From the NCBI GenBank assembly GCA_002366565.1, contig DFBJ01000009.1, positions 186,001 through 250,000 on the forward strand: a DNA stretch of 64,000 bases. The letters run 5' to 3'. The translations under genes were made by a program, and so were the position numbers. How positions within the stretch are numbered: the first letter of the stretch is position 1; the number at the start of each line of letters is the position of its first letter. Under the pieces are notes generated by a model, which ran no database searches, had not been told where the DNA came from, and saw only the letters and a list, made by a program, of their open reading frames with translations. This stretch comes from Bacteriovoracaceae bacterium UBA3083. GTDB lineage: Bacteria > Bdellovibrionota > Bacteriovoracia > Bacteriovoracales > Bacteriovoracaceae. This document shows, piece after piece, positions 1 to 8,129 of this stretch.

Positions 1-288
1 ATAATCATATCTACCTTCAAAACCTCCAAGAGACTTCAGGTAGTTTGAAGCTGTCTCTAGTTGTTTATCTGATCTATCTATTCCAGTTACGTTTAGATTT
101 GGAAATCTTCTGAGAAGAATTTCTGTCTGAGCTCCAACACCACTTCCAACTTCTAATATGTTTTTTTGTTCTGAAAAATTGATTTCTTTATAGACTGTGT
201 ACTCTGCAAACTTAGCTTGTTTGGCGAGTCTCATTTGCTCAGTATTACTGAAACCGTGTAGGTAAGGGAAGTCTGTTTTTTCAGTCAT
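1..288 (-). CDS. SAM-dependent methyltransferase (C-terminus beyond window)
   Basis: An open frame starts at an ATG (complement of 286-288) and runs without a stop to the left edge, so only the first 96 residues are visible. They contain a class I methyltransferase motif I (LEVGSGVGAQTE, about residues 45-56) followed by the acidic end of strand beta-2 (GIDRSD), which normally contacts the ribose of S-adenosylmethionine. The start lies two bases after the coaX stop, so it is probably the last visible gene of the coaX operon. Substrate is unknown. The family call is firm; the function is open. Confidence 0.8.
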   Translation of the reverse strand, partial: MTEKTDFPYLHGFSNTEQMRLAKQAKFAEYTVYKEINFSEQKNILEVGSGVGAQTEILLRRFPNLNVTGIDRSDKQLETASNYLKSLGGFEGRYDY

Positions 289-290
289 AG

Positions 291-998
291 CTAATCCTTT
301 AAGTTATTCTTAACTAAGTATAAGTATATTTCATAAAGTGAGTAATGGATGAGGTTTTTTTCAAAATTAATAGCACCTTTGAATGTAGTCTCTAAGACCT
401 CATTAAATAAGGAGCTATTTCCACCACTTAGGTATATTTCATTTACTTGATGTTCTTTTAAGAGTTTTTCAAGCCAAGCAACCTGAGAATATTTCATGGC
501 ATTCTCTATTGCTGACTTAGTTGAACCAGGTATGTCTAAGTCCGGAATTAATGAGTTGGAGTTTCCAACTGATGGAAGCTCTGCTCCATGTGAGTATGAC
601 TTTAGAAAGGTTTGGATTCCAGGGAAGATATATCCTCCCTTCATTCCATCCTCTTCTATGAAGTCTACTGTAGTAAATGTTCCAGCATCAATAAGAAGGG
701 TTAGTCCTGGCCTCTTATTTTTATAAACATAGTAACCTTGGTGTAGCCTGTCTTCACCTAAAGTCATTTCATAATGAACTGGCATATCTAGAAAAGAGTT
801 TTCTTCTCTGAACTTTTTTAATGAAATATATTTTAAATTTGAGAGATTACTACTTGGCCCAACACTTGAGGCAATAGAGTCTATTTCTGTATCAAACATA
901 TATTCTTTTAATGGGCTAACAAAATCTAATTGCCCATTCTTAAAGAATCCAACGTGAGGATGGCTATTACCATTATCAATGGATTGAAGGTTGTACAT
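291..998 (-). CDS. coaX: Type III pantothenate kinase
   Basis: CoaX phosphorylates pantothenate with ATP, the first committed step of coenzyme A synthesis, in the cytoplasm. The protein has the acetate-kinase-fold signatures of the family: an N-terminal phosphate-1 loop (IDNGNS), LGEDR where the family usually has GADR, the DAGT loop (IDAGTFTTVDF), GGYIFPG and a C-terminal LSGGN. I start it at the ATG at 998 (235 aa) because the IDNGNS loop lies a few residues from the N-terminus in this family; the frame stays open further upstream but inside panB. It overlaps the panB stop by 23 bases, which suggests translational coupling. Type III enzymes are not feedback-inhibited by CoA (family knowledge). 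Confidence 0.9.
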   Translation of the reverse strand: MYNLQSIDNGNSHPHVGFFKNGQLDFVSPLKEYMFDTEIDSIASSVGPSSNLSNLKYISLKKFREENSFLDMPVHYEMTLGEDRLHQGYYVYKNKRPGLTLLIDAGTFTTVDFIEEDGMKGGYIFPGIQTFLKSYSHGAELPSVGNSNSLIPDLDIPGSTKSAIENAMKYSQVAWLEKLLKEHQVNEIYLSGGNSSLFNEVLETTFKGAINFEKNLIHYSLYEIYLYLVKNNLKD

Positions 999-1782
999 TT
1001 TCTTTTGCAGTCTCTTGATTTTTATTGAGGTAGTTTGTAATGAGTTGGCTCTTTGTTTCAAAGAGGTTTGCAACAGGTGTACAAAACTTTGGAGGTCTGT
1101 TTGGACCTAGTTGAAGTAAATCATTTAAAACTAATACTTGTCCGTCAGTCTTATCTCCGGCACCAATACCAATAGTAGGGATTGAGAGTTCATTAGTAAT
1201 GAGAGTTGCGATCTCTTCTTTTACACATTCAAGTACTATTGCAAATACTCCAGCCTTTTGAAGGTTGATTGCTGCTTCTAATAGTTTCTTTGCTGAGTCC
1301 TCATTCTTTCCGTGTACGTAGTAACCACCAAGCTCGTGAACAGATTGAGGAGTGAGCCCTATATGTCCCATTACTGGAATACCAATTTGAGTCAGTCTTT
1401 GTATTAATTCTAATTGATAAGGGAAAGCACCTTCAAGCTTTACAGACTCAACTTGTGAGTATTGAAAGAGTTCAGTTGCACTTTGAATTCCTTGCTCAAC
1501 AGTTGAGTAAGTTCCAAAAGGAAGGTCTGCAACAATAAATTTATTAGGTGCACCTCTTTTTACAGCTGCTGAAAATATTTTCATCTCTTCTAGTCTTACT
1601 GGAACAGTCGTGTCGTATCCAAGCATGACGTTACCTAGGCTATCGCCAACAAGTAAGAAATCTACTTCAGTTTCATTCAACATCTGTGCAGATTGAAAGT
1701 CGTAGCAAGTTAGCATTTGCAATGACCTGTTCTCACGTTGAAGTTTGTGATTTTTAATTTTTAAAGTAGTTAGCTTTCTCAA
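976..1782 (-). CDS. panB: 3-methyl-2-oxobutanoate hydroxymethyltransferase
   Basis: PanB transfers a hydroxymethyl group from 5,10-methylene-THF to 2-oxoisovalerate, giving ketopantoate. The 268-residue protein is of usual length and carries the family motifs in order: LTCYDF, VGDSLGNVMLGYDTTVPV (metal and substrate binding), ADLPFGTY, VKLEG, GHIGLTPQ, VLECV, and IGIGAG. The KARI-like gene lies 7 bases upstream and coaX overlaps its end, so it sits in a coenzyme A precursor operon. No panC or panD is visible in the window. Confidence 0.96.
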   Translation of the reverse strand: MRKLTTLKIKNHKLQRENRSLQMLTCYDFQSAQMLNETEVDFLLVGDSLGNVMLGYDTTVPVRLEEMKIFSAAVKRGAPNKFIVADLPFGTYSTVEQGIQSATELFQYSQVESVKLEGAFPYQLELIQRLTQIGIPVMGHIGLTPQSVHELGGYYVHGKNEDSAKKLLEAAINLQKAGVFAIVLECVKEEIATLITNELSIPTIGIGAGDKTDGQVLVLNDLLQLGPNRPPKFCTPVANLFETKSQLITNYLNKNQETAKENVQPSIH

Positions 1783-1789
1783 ATTAGTC

Positions 1790-2731
1790 CTACTTGTTTA
1801 TAAGCTCAGGGGCCAACTCATTATGAGTCTCAGTAAGCTCTTCTTTTGCCCATCTCTCTAATACACTAGAACGTAATGTATTGAAATCAAGACCTTTACA
1901 CTCTGTAAAAAAATCCTGATTCCAGATGTCATTTAGTAGAGAATCCATCTTTTGGTGGTATTCTTCGCCAAATAGTAGCTTTTGTGCTTTTTCTCCTCCT
2001 AGGAGAGCATTTGGGCTAATTAGCTTAAAAAACTCAATTGGTCCCATCTTAACCATCGCATCAGCTATGAGTTTTACTTCTAGCCAACACTCTAAGTATG
2101 CGATTTCTCGTTTAACACCCTTTGATCTCAATTTATTATAAGCGTGGAGAGCTCCATAAGGGAGAACTGAGCACAAGAGAGATTGTTCACTAAATAAGTC
2201 TGCGTTAGTTTCCTCGAGAAATGATGTCTCGTATGGCCCAGCAGTAATTCCAATATCTTTAGCAATAGAGAGGATTAGATCAGTACTCTCTTTTTTACTA
2301 TCTTTTGAAATGTCTTCTACTGAGTACGCAGCTCCGAGCTTTCCTTTATTTTCATATTGAAACCTAAGCTCACTAGCAATTGCTTTTGGAGCAAGTAGAA
2401 GGTGATTGAATTTTGGAAACTTTTCTTTAAAAGAAAATGCTGTATAGCTATATCCATGTGCATAAATAATATTTGTGCCGCTACTAAGCTTTGGATAAAT
2501 TTCTTCTAAGGTTTCAAGGTGAGTATGGTCTGGAGTTAGAAGAATAAATGTTGAGCCCGATTCATTTTGAATTTCAGAAAGGAGAACAGTTTCAAAGCCT
2601 TTCTCTTTTGCCACTAGTATAGACTCCGAACTATCGCGTAGAGCTATTTTTATATTTCTTCCCGAGTCTCTGAAATTATGGGCCCACGCCTTTGCTTGAG
2701 AACCATATCCTATGATTACGATGTCATTCAT
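1790..2731 (-). CDS. Ketol-acid reductoisomerase-like protein, possible ketopantoate reductase
   Basis: This is a divergent 313-residue relative of class I ketol-acid reductoisomerase (IlvC). The N-terminal Rossmann domain begins IIGYGSQAKAWAHN. The knotted C-terminal domain keeps the metal and catalytic residues at family spacing: His92, Lys116, Asp178/Glu182 (DLFSEQ), Glu214/Glu218 (YLECWLEVKL) and Ser239. The loop that normally reads APKGPGH here reads APKAIAS. It is the first gene of an operon with panB and coaX and has no other branched-chain amino acid gene nearby. IlvC is known to reduce ketopantoate in other bacteria, so a PanE-like role is a reasonable inference; ordinary valine/isoleucine synthesis remains possible. 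Confidence 0.82.
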   Translation of the reverse strand: MNDIVIIGYGSQAKAWAHNFRDSGRNIKIALRDSSESILVAKEKGFETVLLSEIQNESGSTFILLTPDHTHLETLEEIYPKLSSGTNIIYAHGYSYTAFSFKEKFPKFNHLLLAPKAIASELRFQYENKGKLGAAYSVEDISKDSKKESTDLILSIAKDIGITAGPYETSFLEETNADLFSEQSLLCSVLPYGALHAYNKLRSKGVKREIAYLECWLEVKLIADAMVKMGPIEFFKLISPNALLGGEKAQKLLFGEEYHQKMDSLLNDIWNQDFFTECKGLDFNTLRSSVLERWAKEELTETHNELAPELINK

Positions 2732-2801
2732 TTGAAACTTTCCTTTGTGTAGTCAAGTAGTTATCATTGGTGAGTCGTATTATCAATGAAGGTCTATACT
2801 T

Positions 2802-3602
2802 GTGAAAGCTATAATATACAATAATTCTCAAACATTTCTTCCTCAAGATTGGGAGAAGTTGAGTCTAAATAGAGGACTATTTTTTGGAGAATCTCCTTTT
2901 ACGACAATGAAGCTAAGTGATGGAGTTTATATTGCTTTAGAGTTTCATCTTAGACGTCTTTCTAGATCCATTTATTTTTTATGGAATACTGACTTCAAAG
3001 AATTTGAAGAGAAGATTCTAAAAGGTCTAAAGGAACTTTATGAATCTAGTGGAGAATATTATTTTAGAATTACTTTTGTAAAAACTTTAAATGAAGAAGT
3101 TGATTTCTTTATCTATAAGCTTCCTTATGAAGATAAAGAAGGTGTAATACATTTAGAAAAATCTGATGTCATTCGAGGCAAGACGAATATTCCAAATTAT
3201 TTAAAAGTAGGAAATTATCTAGAATATTCATTGGAGTTAAGAGAGAAGAAGTGCTCCGAATTAGTATACTTTAATTACGAAGGTACACTATTAGAGTGTG
3301 GAACGAATAATATTTTTCTAGTTAAGGATAATCAGGTTCTAACTCCTGCACTTATTCCTGGAATATTAGATGGAGTAACGAGACATCTCTTATTAGATTT
3401 TTTAAGAACAAATAATATACCAGTGAAAGAGAGAGTTCTGACTATTGAAGACCTAAATGAAAGTGATGAAGTCTGGCTAACGAATGGGCTTAAAGGTATT
3501 CGAGCAGCGGCAACTTTTGAAAATAGAAAACTATCTAATAAATTAATAATGAAAATAGAAAAAGAATTTGATTTATTTGTGAGAGAATATGGCGAAGCGT
3601 AA
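2802..3602 (+). CDS. PLP-dependent class IV aminotransferase / aminodeoxychorismate lyase-like protein
   Basis: This 266-residue protein has the fold-IV PLP pattern: FFGESPFTT near the N-terminus, a helix with paired Arg (FHLRRLSRS), the lysine region (YLKVGNYLE), the EGTLLECGTNNIF segment with the Glu that touches the PLP nitrogen, and PGILDGVTR. Length and motifs fit PabC or a small branched-chain or D-amino-acid aminotransferase; sequence alone does not separate these. The start is GTG at 2802, preceded by an AAGG ribosome site. It is divergent from the coenzyme A operon and its end overlaps yacG by 14 bases. Confidence 0.85.
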   Translation: MKAIIYNNSQTFLPQDWEKLSLNRGLFFGESPFTTMKLSDGVYIALEFHLRRLSRSIYFLWNTDFKEFEEKILKGLKELYESSGEYYFRITFVKTLNEEVDFFIYKLPYEDKEGVIHLEKSDVIRGKTNIPNYLKVGNYLEYSLELREKKCSELVYFNYEGTLLECGTNNIFLVKDNQVLTPALIPGILDGVTRHLLLDFLRTNNIPVKERVLTIEDLNESDEVWLTNGLKGIRAAATFENRKLSNKLIMKIEKEFDLFVREYGEA

Positions 3603-3825
3603 CTTAGAAGTAAAATGTCCTAATTGTAAAAAGAAGTTTAATTACTACAGCAGTGAATTTAGACCATTTTGCTGTGAACGTTGCAAAATGATCGATATGG
3701 GACATTGGTGGAATGAGAGTTATACTGTTCCTATTAAAGGAAATGTGGATTCAGAAATGGAAATTGATGAATTTGAAATAGATGAAAGTGATCAAGGTCT
3801 TGGGAATTTCTACGATGAAGAATAG
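3589..3825 (+). CDS. yacG: YacG-family zinc protein (DNA gyrase inhibitor family)
   Basis: A 78-residue protein with CPNC at residues 10-13 and CCERCKMIDMGHW, the four-cysteine zinc-binding arrangement of YacG/DUF329. E. coli YacG binds GyrB and inhibits DNA gyrase. The zinc module fills the first half; the tail is very acidic. It overlaps the preceding aminotransferase by 14 bases and the following phosphatase by 11, so all three are probably co-translated. Confidence 0.85.
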   Translation: MAKRNLEVKCPNCKKKFNYYSSEFRPFCCERCKMIDMGHWWNESYTVPIKGNVDSEMEIDEFEIDESDQGLGNFYDEE

Positions 3826-4669
3826 TAAGAAAAATATTTTAGATGCTTTGAAGTTTTCTTTAGACTTGTCTTATAGTGCAGGTAAAATTTTATTAAAGCA
3901 TCAAAAGAAGCTAAGCTCATTAGAGATTACAAGTAAGCAAGCTCAAGGTGTTGCTTCAACTGCAGATCTAGCTTCTGAAAAGTTCATTATAAAAGAAATT
4001 TCAAAACGATATCCAACTCATGACATTCTTGCTGAAGAGAGTGCGTATGTTCAATTTGGTGATGCTAAAGATGCTTATCAAGTATTCAAAGAAAGAGAGT
4101 GGACATGGGTTATTGATCCATTAGATGGTACAAATAATTATCTTAATGGACTAGATTACTATGCTATATGTATTTCTCTCCTTCATTTTGGAAAGCCTGT
4201 TGTTGGCGTTGTGTATAGACCTTCTAATGGAGATTGCTACTTTGCATCTATATACGGAGAAAGTAGATTCTTAAATAATCAAAAATCACTAAAATCAAAA
4301 AAACTATATTCAGCTACAAATACTAAAAAGCTCAAAGAAGCTATGTTGAGCACTGGCTTTGTAACAGAGAAGGGAAGATGCTTTGATACAGAGTTTGAGC
4401 TATTTGTTCAAGTAATGAAAAAGTCTCGAGGAATCAGAAGAATGGGCAGTGCTGCACTTGATCTTTGTCTAGTTGCTAGCGGAGTATTCGATGGTTTTTG
4501 GGAGAGTGGTCTTGCCCCTTGGGATATGGCAGCAGCAGGGATTATTTGTGAGCAAAGTGGAGTTAAGGTAACTGACTATGAGGGTCAGGCTTTTCAACCA
4601 TTTACTAATTCAATTATAGCTGCAAGAACACCATTTTACAGAGAGTTTAAATCACAGCTTAAACGTTAG
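3815..4669 (+). CDS. Inositol monophosphatase family protein
   Basis: A metal-dependent sugar or nucleotide phosphatase. The family motifs are intact: EES (metal-binding Glu, LAEESAY), VIDPLDGTNNYLNG (motif 1) and WDMAAAGIICEQSG (motif 2). I place the start at the ATG at 3815 (284 aa), overlapping the end of yacG, because the N-terminal helix of the family begins there; an upstream in-frame ATG at 3782 would add 11 residues. The substrate could be inositol phosphate, fructose bisphosphate or 3'-phosphoadenosine phosphate, and sequence does not decide. Confidence 0.92.
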   Translation: MKNSKKNILDALKFSLDLSYSAGKILLKHQKKLSSLEITSKQAQGVASTADLASEKFIIKEISKRYPTHDILAEESAYVQFGDAKDAYQVFKEREWTWVIDPLDGTNNYLNGLDYYAICISLLHFGKPVVGVVYRPSNGDCYFASIYGESRFLNNQKSLKSKKLYSATNTKKLKEAMLSTGFVTEKGRCFDTEFELFVQVMKKSRGIRRMGSAALDLCLVASGVFDGFWESGLAPWDMAAAGIICEQSGVKVTDYEGQAFQPFTNSIIAARTPFYREFKSQLKR

Positions 4670-4755
4670 TAATTAAGGTTCACCTGTTGACAAAAATTCT
4701 CATCTCTCTATAATTTTAAATAGATATAACTTATAAGTATTCCAAGGATGGAAGC

Positions 4756-5730
4756 GTGACAGAGACATTAAAAAGGTTCGTAAGAGAAGTAGCACAATTC
4801 AATGATGAAACTCTTATTATAACTTTGTCTATTTTAGTTTTAATTTTAGTAATTCTTGTTGGCTATTGGCACTATAACAAGAAGAAGTTCCACCAACTAT
4901 CTCACCAGATACCTGCTAGTGTTTTAAAGAATTATTTAGATTCTATAATTCAAAATTCTACTTCACTAAAGTCATCTCTTTTTAGAGGTGGTGGACTTGA
5001 TATAGGAGAGGGGATTCCTTCTGTAGTATCGATAAAAGATCTTCCATCAGGAAATGTTTCAATTGGTGGAGATAGCACTGAAGAGCTAAATCAAAAGATT
5101 GCAGAAATAGCTTCTTTAACTCAGAGACTTTCAGACAAAGATAGACAGATCACAGAGTTAGATAACAAGCTAAGAGACCTTCAAGCAGCTTCTTTAAATA
5201 GTAGTGGTGATTCTTCTGAAGAAGTTAAAATTCTTCAAGAGGAAATTGAATCTCTAAGGTTACAACTATCGCAAGCGAATAGTGCTCCTCAAGAAGGAGG
5301 GGGTAGCGAAGCTATGGCCGCAGAGCTTTCAGCTGTTACTAAAGAAAGAGATGAGTTGAAAGAAAGACTCATGGAATATGAAATCATCGAAGAAGATCTT
5401 GCAAACTTAAAAAGACTTCAACAAGAAAATGATCAACTGAAAAAAACAATATCTGACTTACAAGCTGATGCTCCTAGTCCTGCAGCTGAGCCTGTTTCTG
5501 AGGAACCTGCACCTGCACCTGCTGAAGCACCTGTTGCCGAAGAGTCTTCTTCAGAAGAAGAGGATCTTGAAGCTCAAATGGCCGCGGCAATTTCTGAGTC
5601 TACTCCTGCTGAGCCTATTCAAGAAGAGAGTTCTTCTGAGGAACCAGCTGCTGAGGGTGTTCCTGAAAATGAAGGTGAACAGAAGTCTGCAGAAGAGCTA
5701 CTATCTGAATTTGAAAAAATGCTTGGTTAA
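4756..5730 (+). CDS. Membrane-anchored coiled-coil protein with acidic tail
   Basis: I do not recognise a family. The 324-residue product has one strong membrane segment at about residues 20-42, then a basic stretch, a long heptad-like region (about 110-235, rich in Glu, Leu, Lys, Gln), and a tail rich in Pro, Ala, Glu and Ser with repeated PAPAEAP and SSEE blocks. This suggests a membrane anchor with a rod and a disordered acidic end on the cytoplasmic side. The GTG start at 4756 has an AAGG site 9 bases upstream; the nearby ATG at 4748 runs straight into a stop. The gene for a HEAT-repeat protein follows after 11 bases. Confidence 0.75.
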   Translation: MTETLKRFVREVAQFNDETLIITLSILVLILVILVGYWHYNKKKFHQLSHQIPASVLKNYLDSIIQNSTSLKSSLFRGGGLDIGEGIPSVVSIKDLPSGNVSIGGDSTEELNQKIAEIASLTQRLSDKDRQITELDNKLRDLQAASLNSSGDSSEEVKILQEEIESLRLQLSQANSAPQEGGGSEAMAAELSAVTKERDELKERLMEYEIIEEDLANLKRLQQENDQLKKTISDLQADAPSPAAEPVSEEPAPAPAEAPVAEESSSEEEDLEAQMAAAISESTPAEPIQEESSSEEPAAEGVPENEGEQKSAEELLSEFEKMLG

Positions 5731-5741
5731 ACCATTAAAGG

Positions 5742-6524
5742 ATGAATATGAAAAAAATAATTTTAATCGCACTATTATCTTCTTCACTTTCATCTTTTGC
5801 GAGCGTTGATTCAAATGCAACAAGCAAAGTGATTACTGAAAATCTACTTAAGAAGTTTTCTAAAAAATCCTCAAAAGAAGAGCTTATTGCTCTTAAGAAA
5901 GAAGTTCTTTCACATACTGGTAAATCTGTTCCCGCTTTAGTTAAAGTTATGAAAAATGAAAAATACCCAGAGAAGAATAGGTGGGTTGCAACGTTCATGC
6001 TTGGTAAAGTAATGGGGAAGAAATCAGCACCATTTATTGCAAAGTTTTTAAAACATCCAAGTTGGGTTATGAGAATGGCCTCTCTAAAGACATTATTGGC
6101 CCTTAAGGGGACTGAATATAAGAGAAGGTTTAGTGATGCTCTTAAAGACAACTCATTTATTGTAAGGTCTCAAGCGTTAGATAATATTGCAAAGTTAAAC
6201 CTAAAGAGTGAAGCTCCTTTTGTTTGGCAAATGCTCTATGATAAAAGAAACTACTACGCTCCTAAGAAAGGTGTTTCTCCAAAAGTCGCAAACCTAAAAA
6301 GAACTAATATTATAAAGAAGGCTATCTTAACAATTGGTGAGTTGAAGTTTGAAAAAGCAAAAGCTCCTCTCTTATCTATGATTCAAAAAGAGAAGTATAA
6401 AGACATCTTTTCTGAGATGAATACTTCTTTAGAGAAAATTACAGGTAAGAAAGCTCCAAAAGGTAGCAATCAAATAAAGACTATGTTTTGGAAAAAAGTT
6501 GCAATTTCAAATAAAACTATTTGA
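5742..6524 (+). CDS. Exported HEAT-repeat-like protein
   Basis: The 260-residue product opens with a signal peptide (MNMKKIILIALLSSSLSSFAS). The mature part is built from helical repeats typical of HEAT/PBS-lyase-like proteins: VPALVKVMKNEKYPEKNRWVA, then SAPFIAKFLKHPSWVMRMASL, then KRRFSDALKDNSFIVRSQAL. It is very basic and likely a periplasmic protein-protein interaction scaffold; no catalytic residues are evident. It follows the coiled-coil protein gene by 11 bases. Its stop directly abuts the stop of the gene on the other strand, with no room for a terminator. Confidence 0.75.
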   Translation: MNMKKIILIALLSSSLSSFASVDSNATSKVITENLLKKFSKKSSKEELIALKKEVLSHTGKSVPALVKVMKNEKYPEKNRWVATFMLGKVMGKKSAPFIAKFLKHPSWVMRMASLKTLLALKGTEYKRRFSDALKDNSFIVRSQALDNIAKLNLKSEAPFVWQMLYDKRNYYAPKKGVSPKVANLKRTNIIKKAILTIGELKFEKAKAPLLSMIQKEKYKDIFSEMNTSLEKITGKKAPKGSNQIKTMFWKKVAISNKTI

Positions 6525-7091
6525 TTAGAACGCCTCTTCAAGTTCTTTTGACCTACGCTCTTCTATCTTTTTAAGCTTATTATCAATTGAGATAACTCTA
6601 TCAATTCTGTAAAGAAGAGACTTCTCTAAAATACCATCAGACCTTACGACTTTCCAACCTTGAAGAAAGTCTTGCTCAACCATCTGTCTTTTAAAAATAG
6701 TAATCTTTGCAACTTCTCTAGATCCACTGAATCCTTTAACCACATTAACAATAAGCTTAAACTTAGCTGCTTTTACTGCGTCACTACTACCAAATGAGTC
6801 AGCAAAGTTTAACTGAAGAGTGTTATCAATCCATCTCGTCTTGATTACACCAGCTTCTTGGTTTTGAAGGGCTAAATCATACTTCTGCATAATTTGAAGC
6901 ACTGCTTGCCATGTTTGGTTATAGGTAGACTTAAATAGCTTAGATGGAATCTCAAACTCTTCAGAGATCTGTTGAAACTGCTGATAGCTTGAGCATCCAC
7001 TAAAATTAAGGGGCAATGCTAATAAAAAAAGAAAACTTCCTCTTTTTATTAGATTTTTTATAAGAATAAGATAATAAAATTGTTTTAACAT
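6525..7091 (-). CDS. Lipoprotein, BamC-like
   Basis: A 188-residue lipoprotein precursor: a basic N-terminus, hydrophobic stretch and lipobox (FSGC, Cys at about 33). After a linker the sequence YNQTWQAVLQIMQKYDLAL followed by an EAGVIKTRW strand resembles the helix-grip domain of BamC/NlpB, an accessory lipoprotein of outer-membrane protein assembly. The similarity is by pattern only and only one such domain is present. It diverges from kdsD with 54 bases between the starts. Confidence 0.6.
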   Translation of the reverse strand: MLKQFYYLILIKNLIKRGSFLFLLALPLNFSGCSSYQQFQQISEEFEIPSKLFKSTYNQTWQAVLQIMQKYDLALQNQEAGVIKTRWIDNTLQLNFADSFGSSDAVKAAKFKLIVNVVKGFSGSREVAKITIFKRQMVEQDFLQGWKVVRSDGILEKSLLYRIDRVISIDNKLKKIEERRSKELEEAF

Positions 7092-7145
7092 TGTTATAAT
7101 TTTAACTCAGATCATTTATACACCCAAGAAAATATTGAGAAAGTT

Positions 7146-8129
7146 ATGAGTAAAATTGAGATATTAAGAGATGTGCTAAATTTAGAAGCAAAATCCATCG
7201 AATTAGCAGCAAAACGCTTAAATAATGAGTCTATTTCTAAATTAGAAGTCATTTTTAATGAGCTAATACAGACTGGTGGAGATATTATTTTCTGTGGAGT
7301 AGGTAAATCTGGCCTAATTGGTGCCAAGCTTGCCTCGACTTTTACTTCTCTTGGGCTAAGATCTTTTCTTTTACATCCCACTGAGGCCCTTCATGGTGAC
7401 CTTGGACGAGTTAGAGAAAACGACGTTATAGTCTTCCTATCAAAGTCTGGAACAACAGAAGAAATTTTAAAAATCTTACCTTTTTTAAAGAGTAAGAAGT
7501 CTAATACGCTAGGTCTTCTTGGAGCTGTACGTTCACCAATTGGAGATGAGTGTGCTGTGGTCTTTGATTGCAGTGTTGAAAAAGAAGCATGTATCAATAA
7601 TCAGGCTCCAACAACAAGTTCAACAGTGGCCCTTGCAATGGGTGATGCGATTGCCGTTTATTTTGAACATATAGTGAATCTCTCTAAAGAAGGTTTTGCT
7701 GAAAATCATCCAGGTGGATTTCTTGGAAAAAGCTTAAGAATGAAAGTTCGTGATTTAATGTGGAAAAAGCCTGAGTGTGCAATCGTTGATTCATCGGCAA
7801 CACTAAAAGACGTTATTCTTAAAATGACTAATAAGCCTCTTGGGGCATGTGCAGTAATTGATAAAGATAAGTTTGTTGGCCTAATTGTAGAGGGAGATAT
7901 TAGACGTTGTCTCTCCACTGGTGATGGAGACCTATCAGTATCTGTTAAGAGCTTTTTAAATGAAAAGCCTTCTTTTGTTACTAGAGATACTTTAGCTTTT
8001 GATGCCTTAAAGTTAATGGAAGACAGAGAAAGTTCAATCGCTGTCGTTCCTGTCTTAGATAAGAGTGACTTCTATGGCTTCTTAAGACTTCATGATTTAT
8101 TAAAAGCTGGGCTTAGTCTAAATTCTTAG
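7146..8129 (+). CDS. kdsD: D-arabinose 5-phosphate isomerase (KpsF/GutQ family)
   Basis: Converts ribulose 5-phosphate to arabinose 5-phosphate, the first step toward Kdo of lipopolysaccharide. The 327-residue protein has the family's usual length: an N-terminal SIS sugar-isomerase domain (CGVGKSGLIGAKLASTF, HGDLG, FLSKSGTTEE, and QAPTTSSTV) and two C-terminal CBS domains (from about residue 205: RDLMWKK, then PSFVTRDTLAFDAL). The end overlaps the end of lnt by 17 bases tail to tail. The presence of kdsD implies a Kdo-containing outer membrane. Confidence 0.94.
   Translation: MSKIEILRDVLNLEAKSIELAAKRLNNESISKLEVIFNELIQTGGDIIFCGVGKSGLIGAKLASTFTSLGLRSFLLHPTEALHGDLGRVRENDVIVFLSKSGTTEEILKILPFLKSKKSNTLGLLGAVRSPIGDECAVVFDCSVEKEACINNQAPTTSSTVALAMGDAIAVYFEHIVNLSKEGFAENHPGGFLGKSLRMKVRDLMWKKPECAIVDSSATLKDVILKMTNKPLGACAVIDKDKFVGLIVEGDIRRCLSTGDGDLSVSVKSFLNEKPSFVTRDTLAFDALKLMEDRESSIAVVPVLDKSDFYGFLRLHDLLKAGLSLNS

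Noticed and set aside
5468..5809. Leu-rich frame overlapping the acidic tail of the coiled-coil gene
   Set aside because: It is an alternate reading of the PAPAEAP/SSEE repeats and runs into the next gene.
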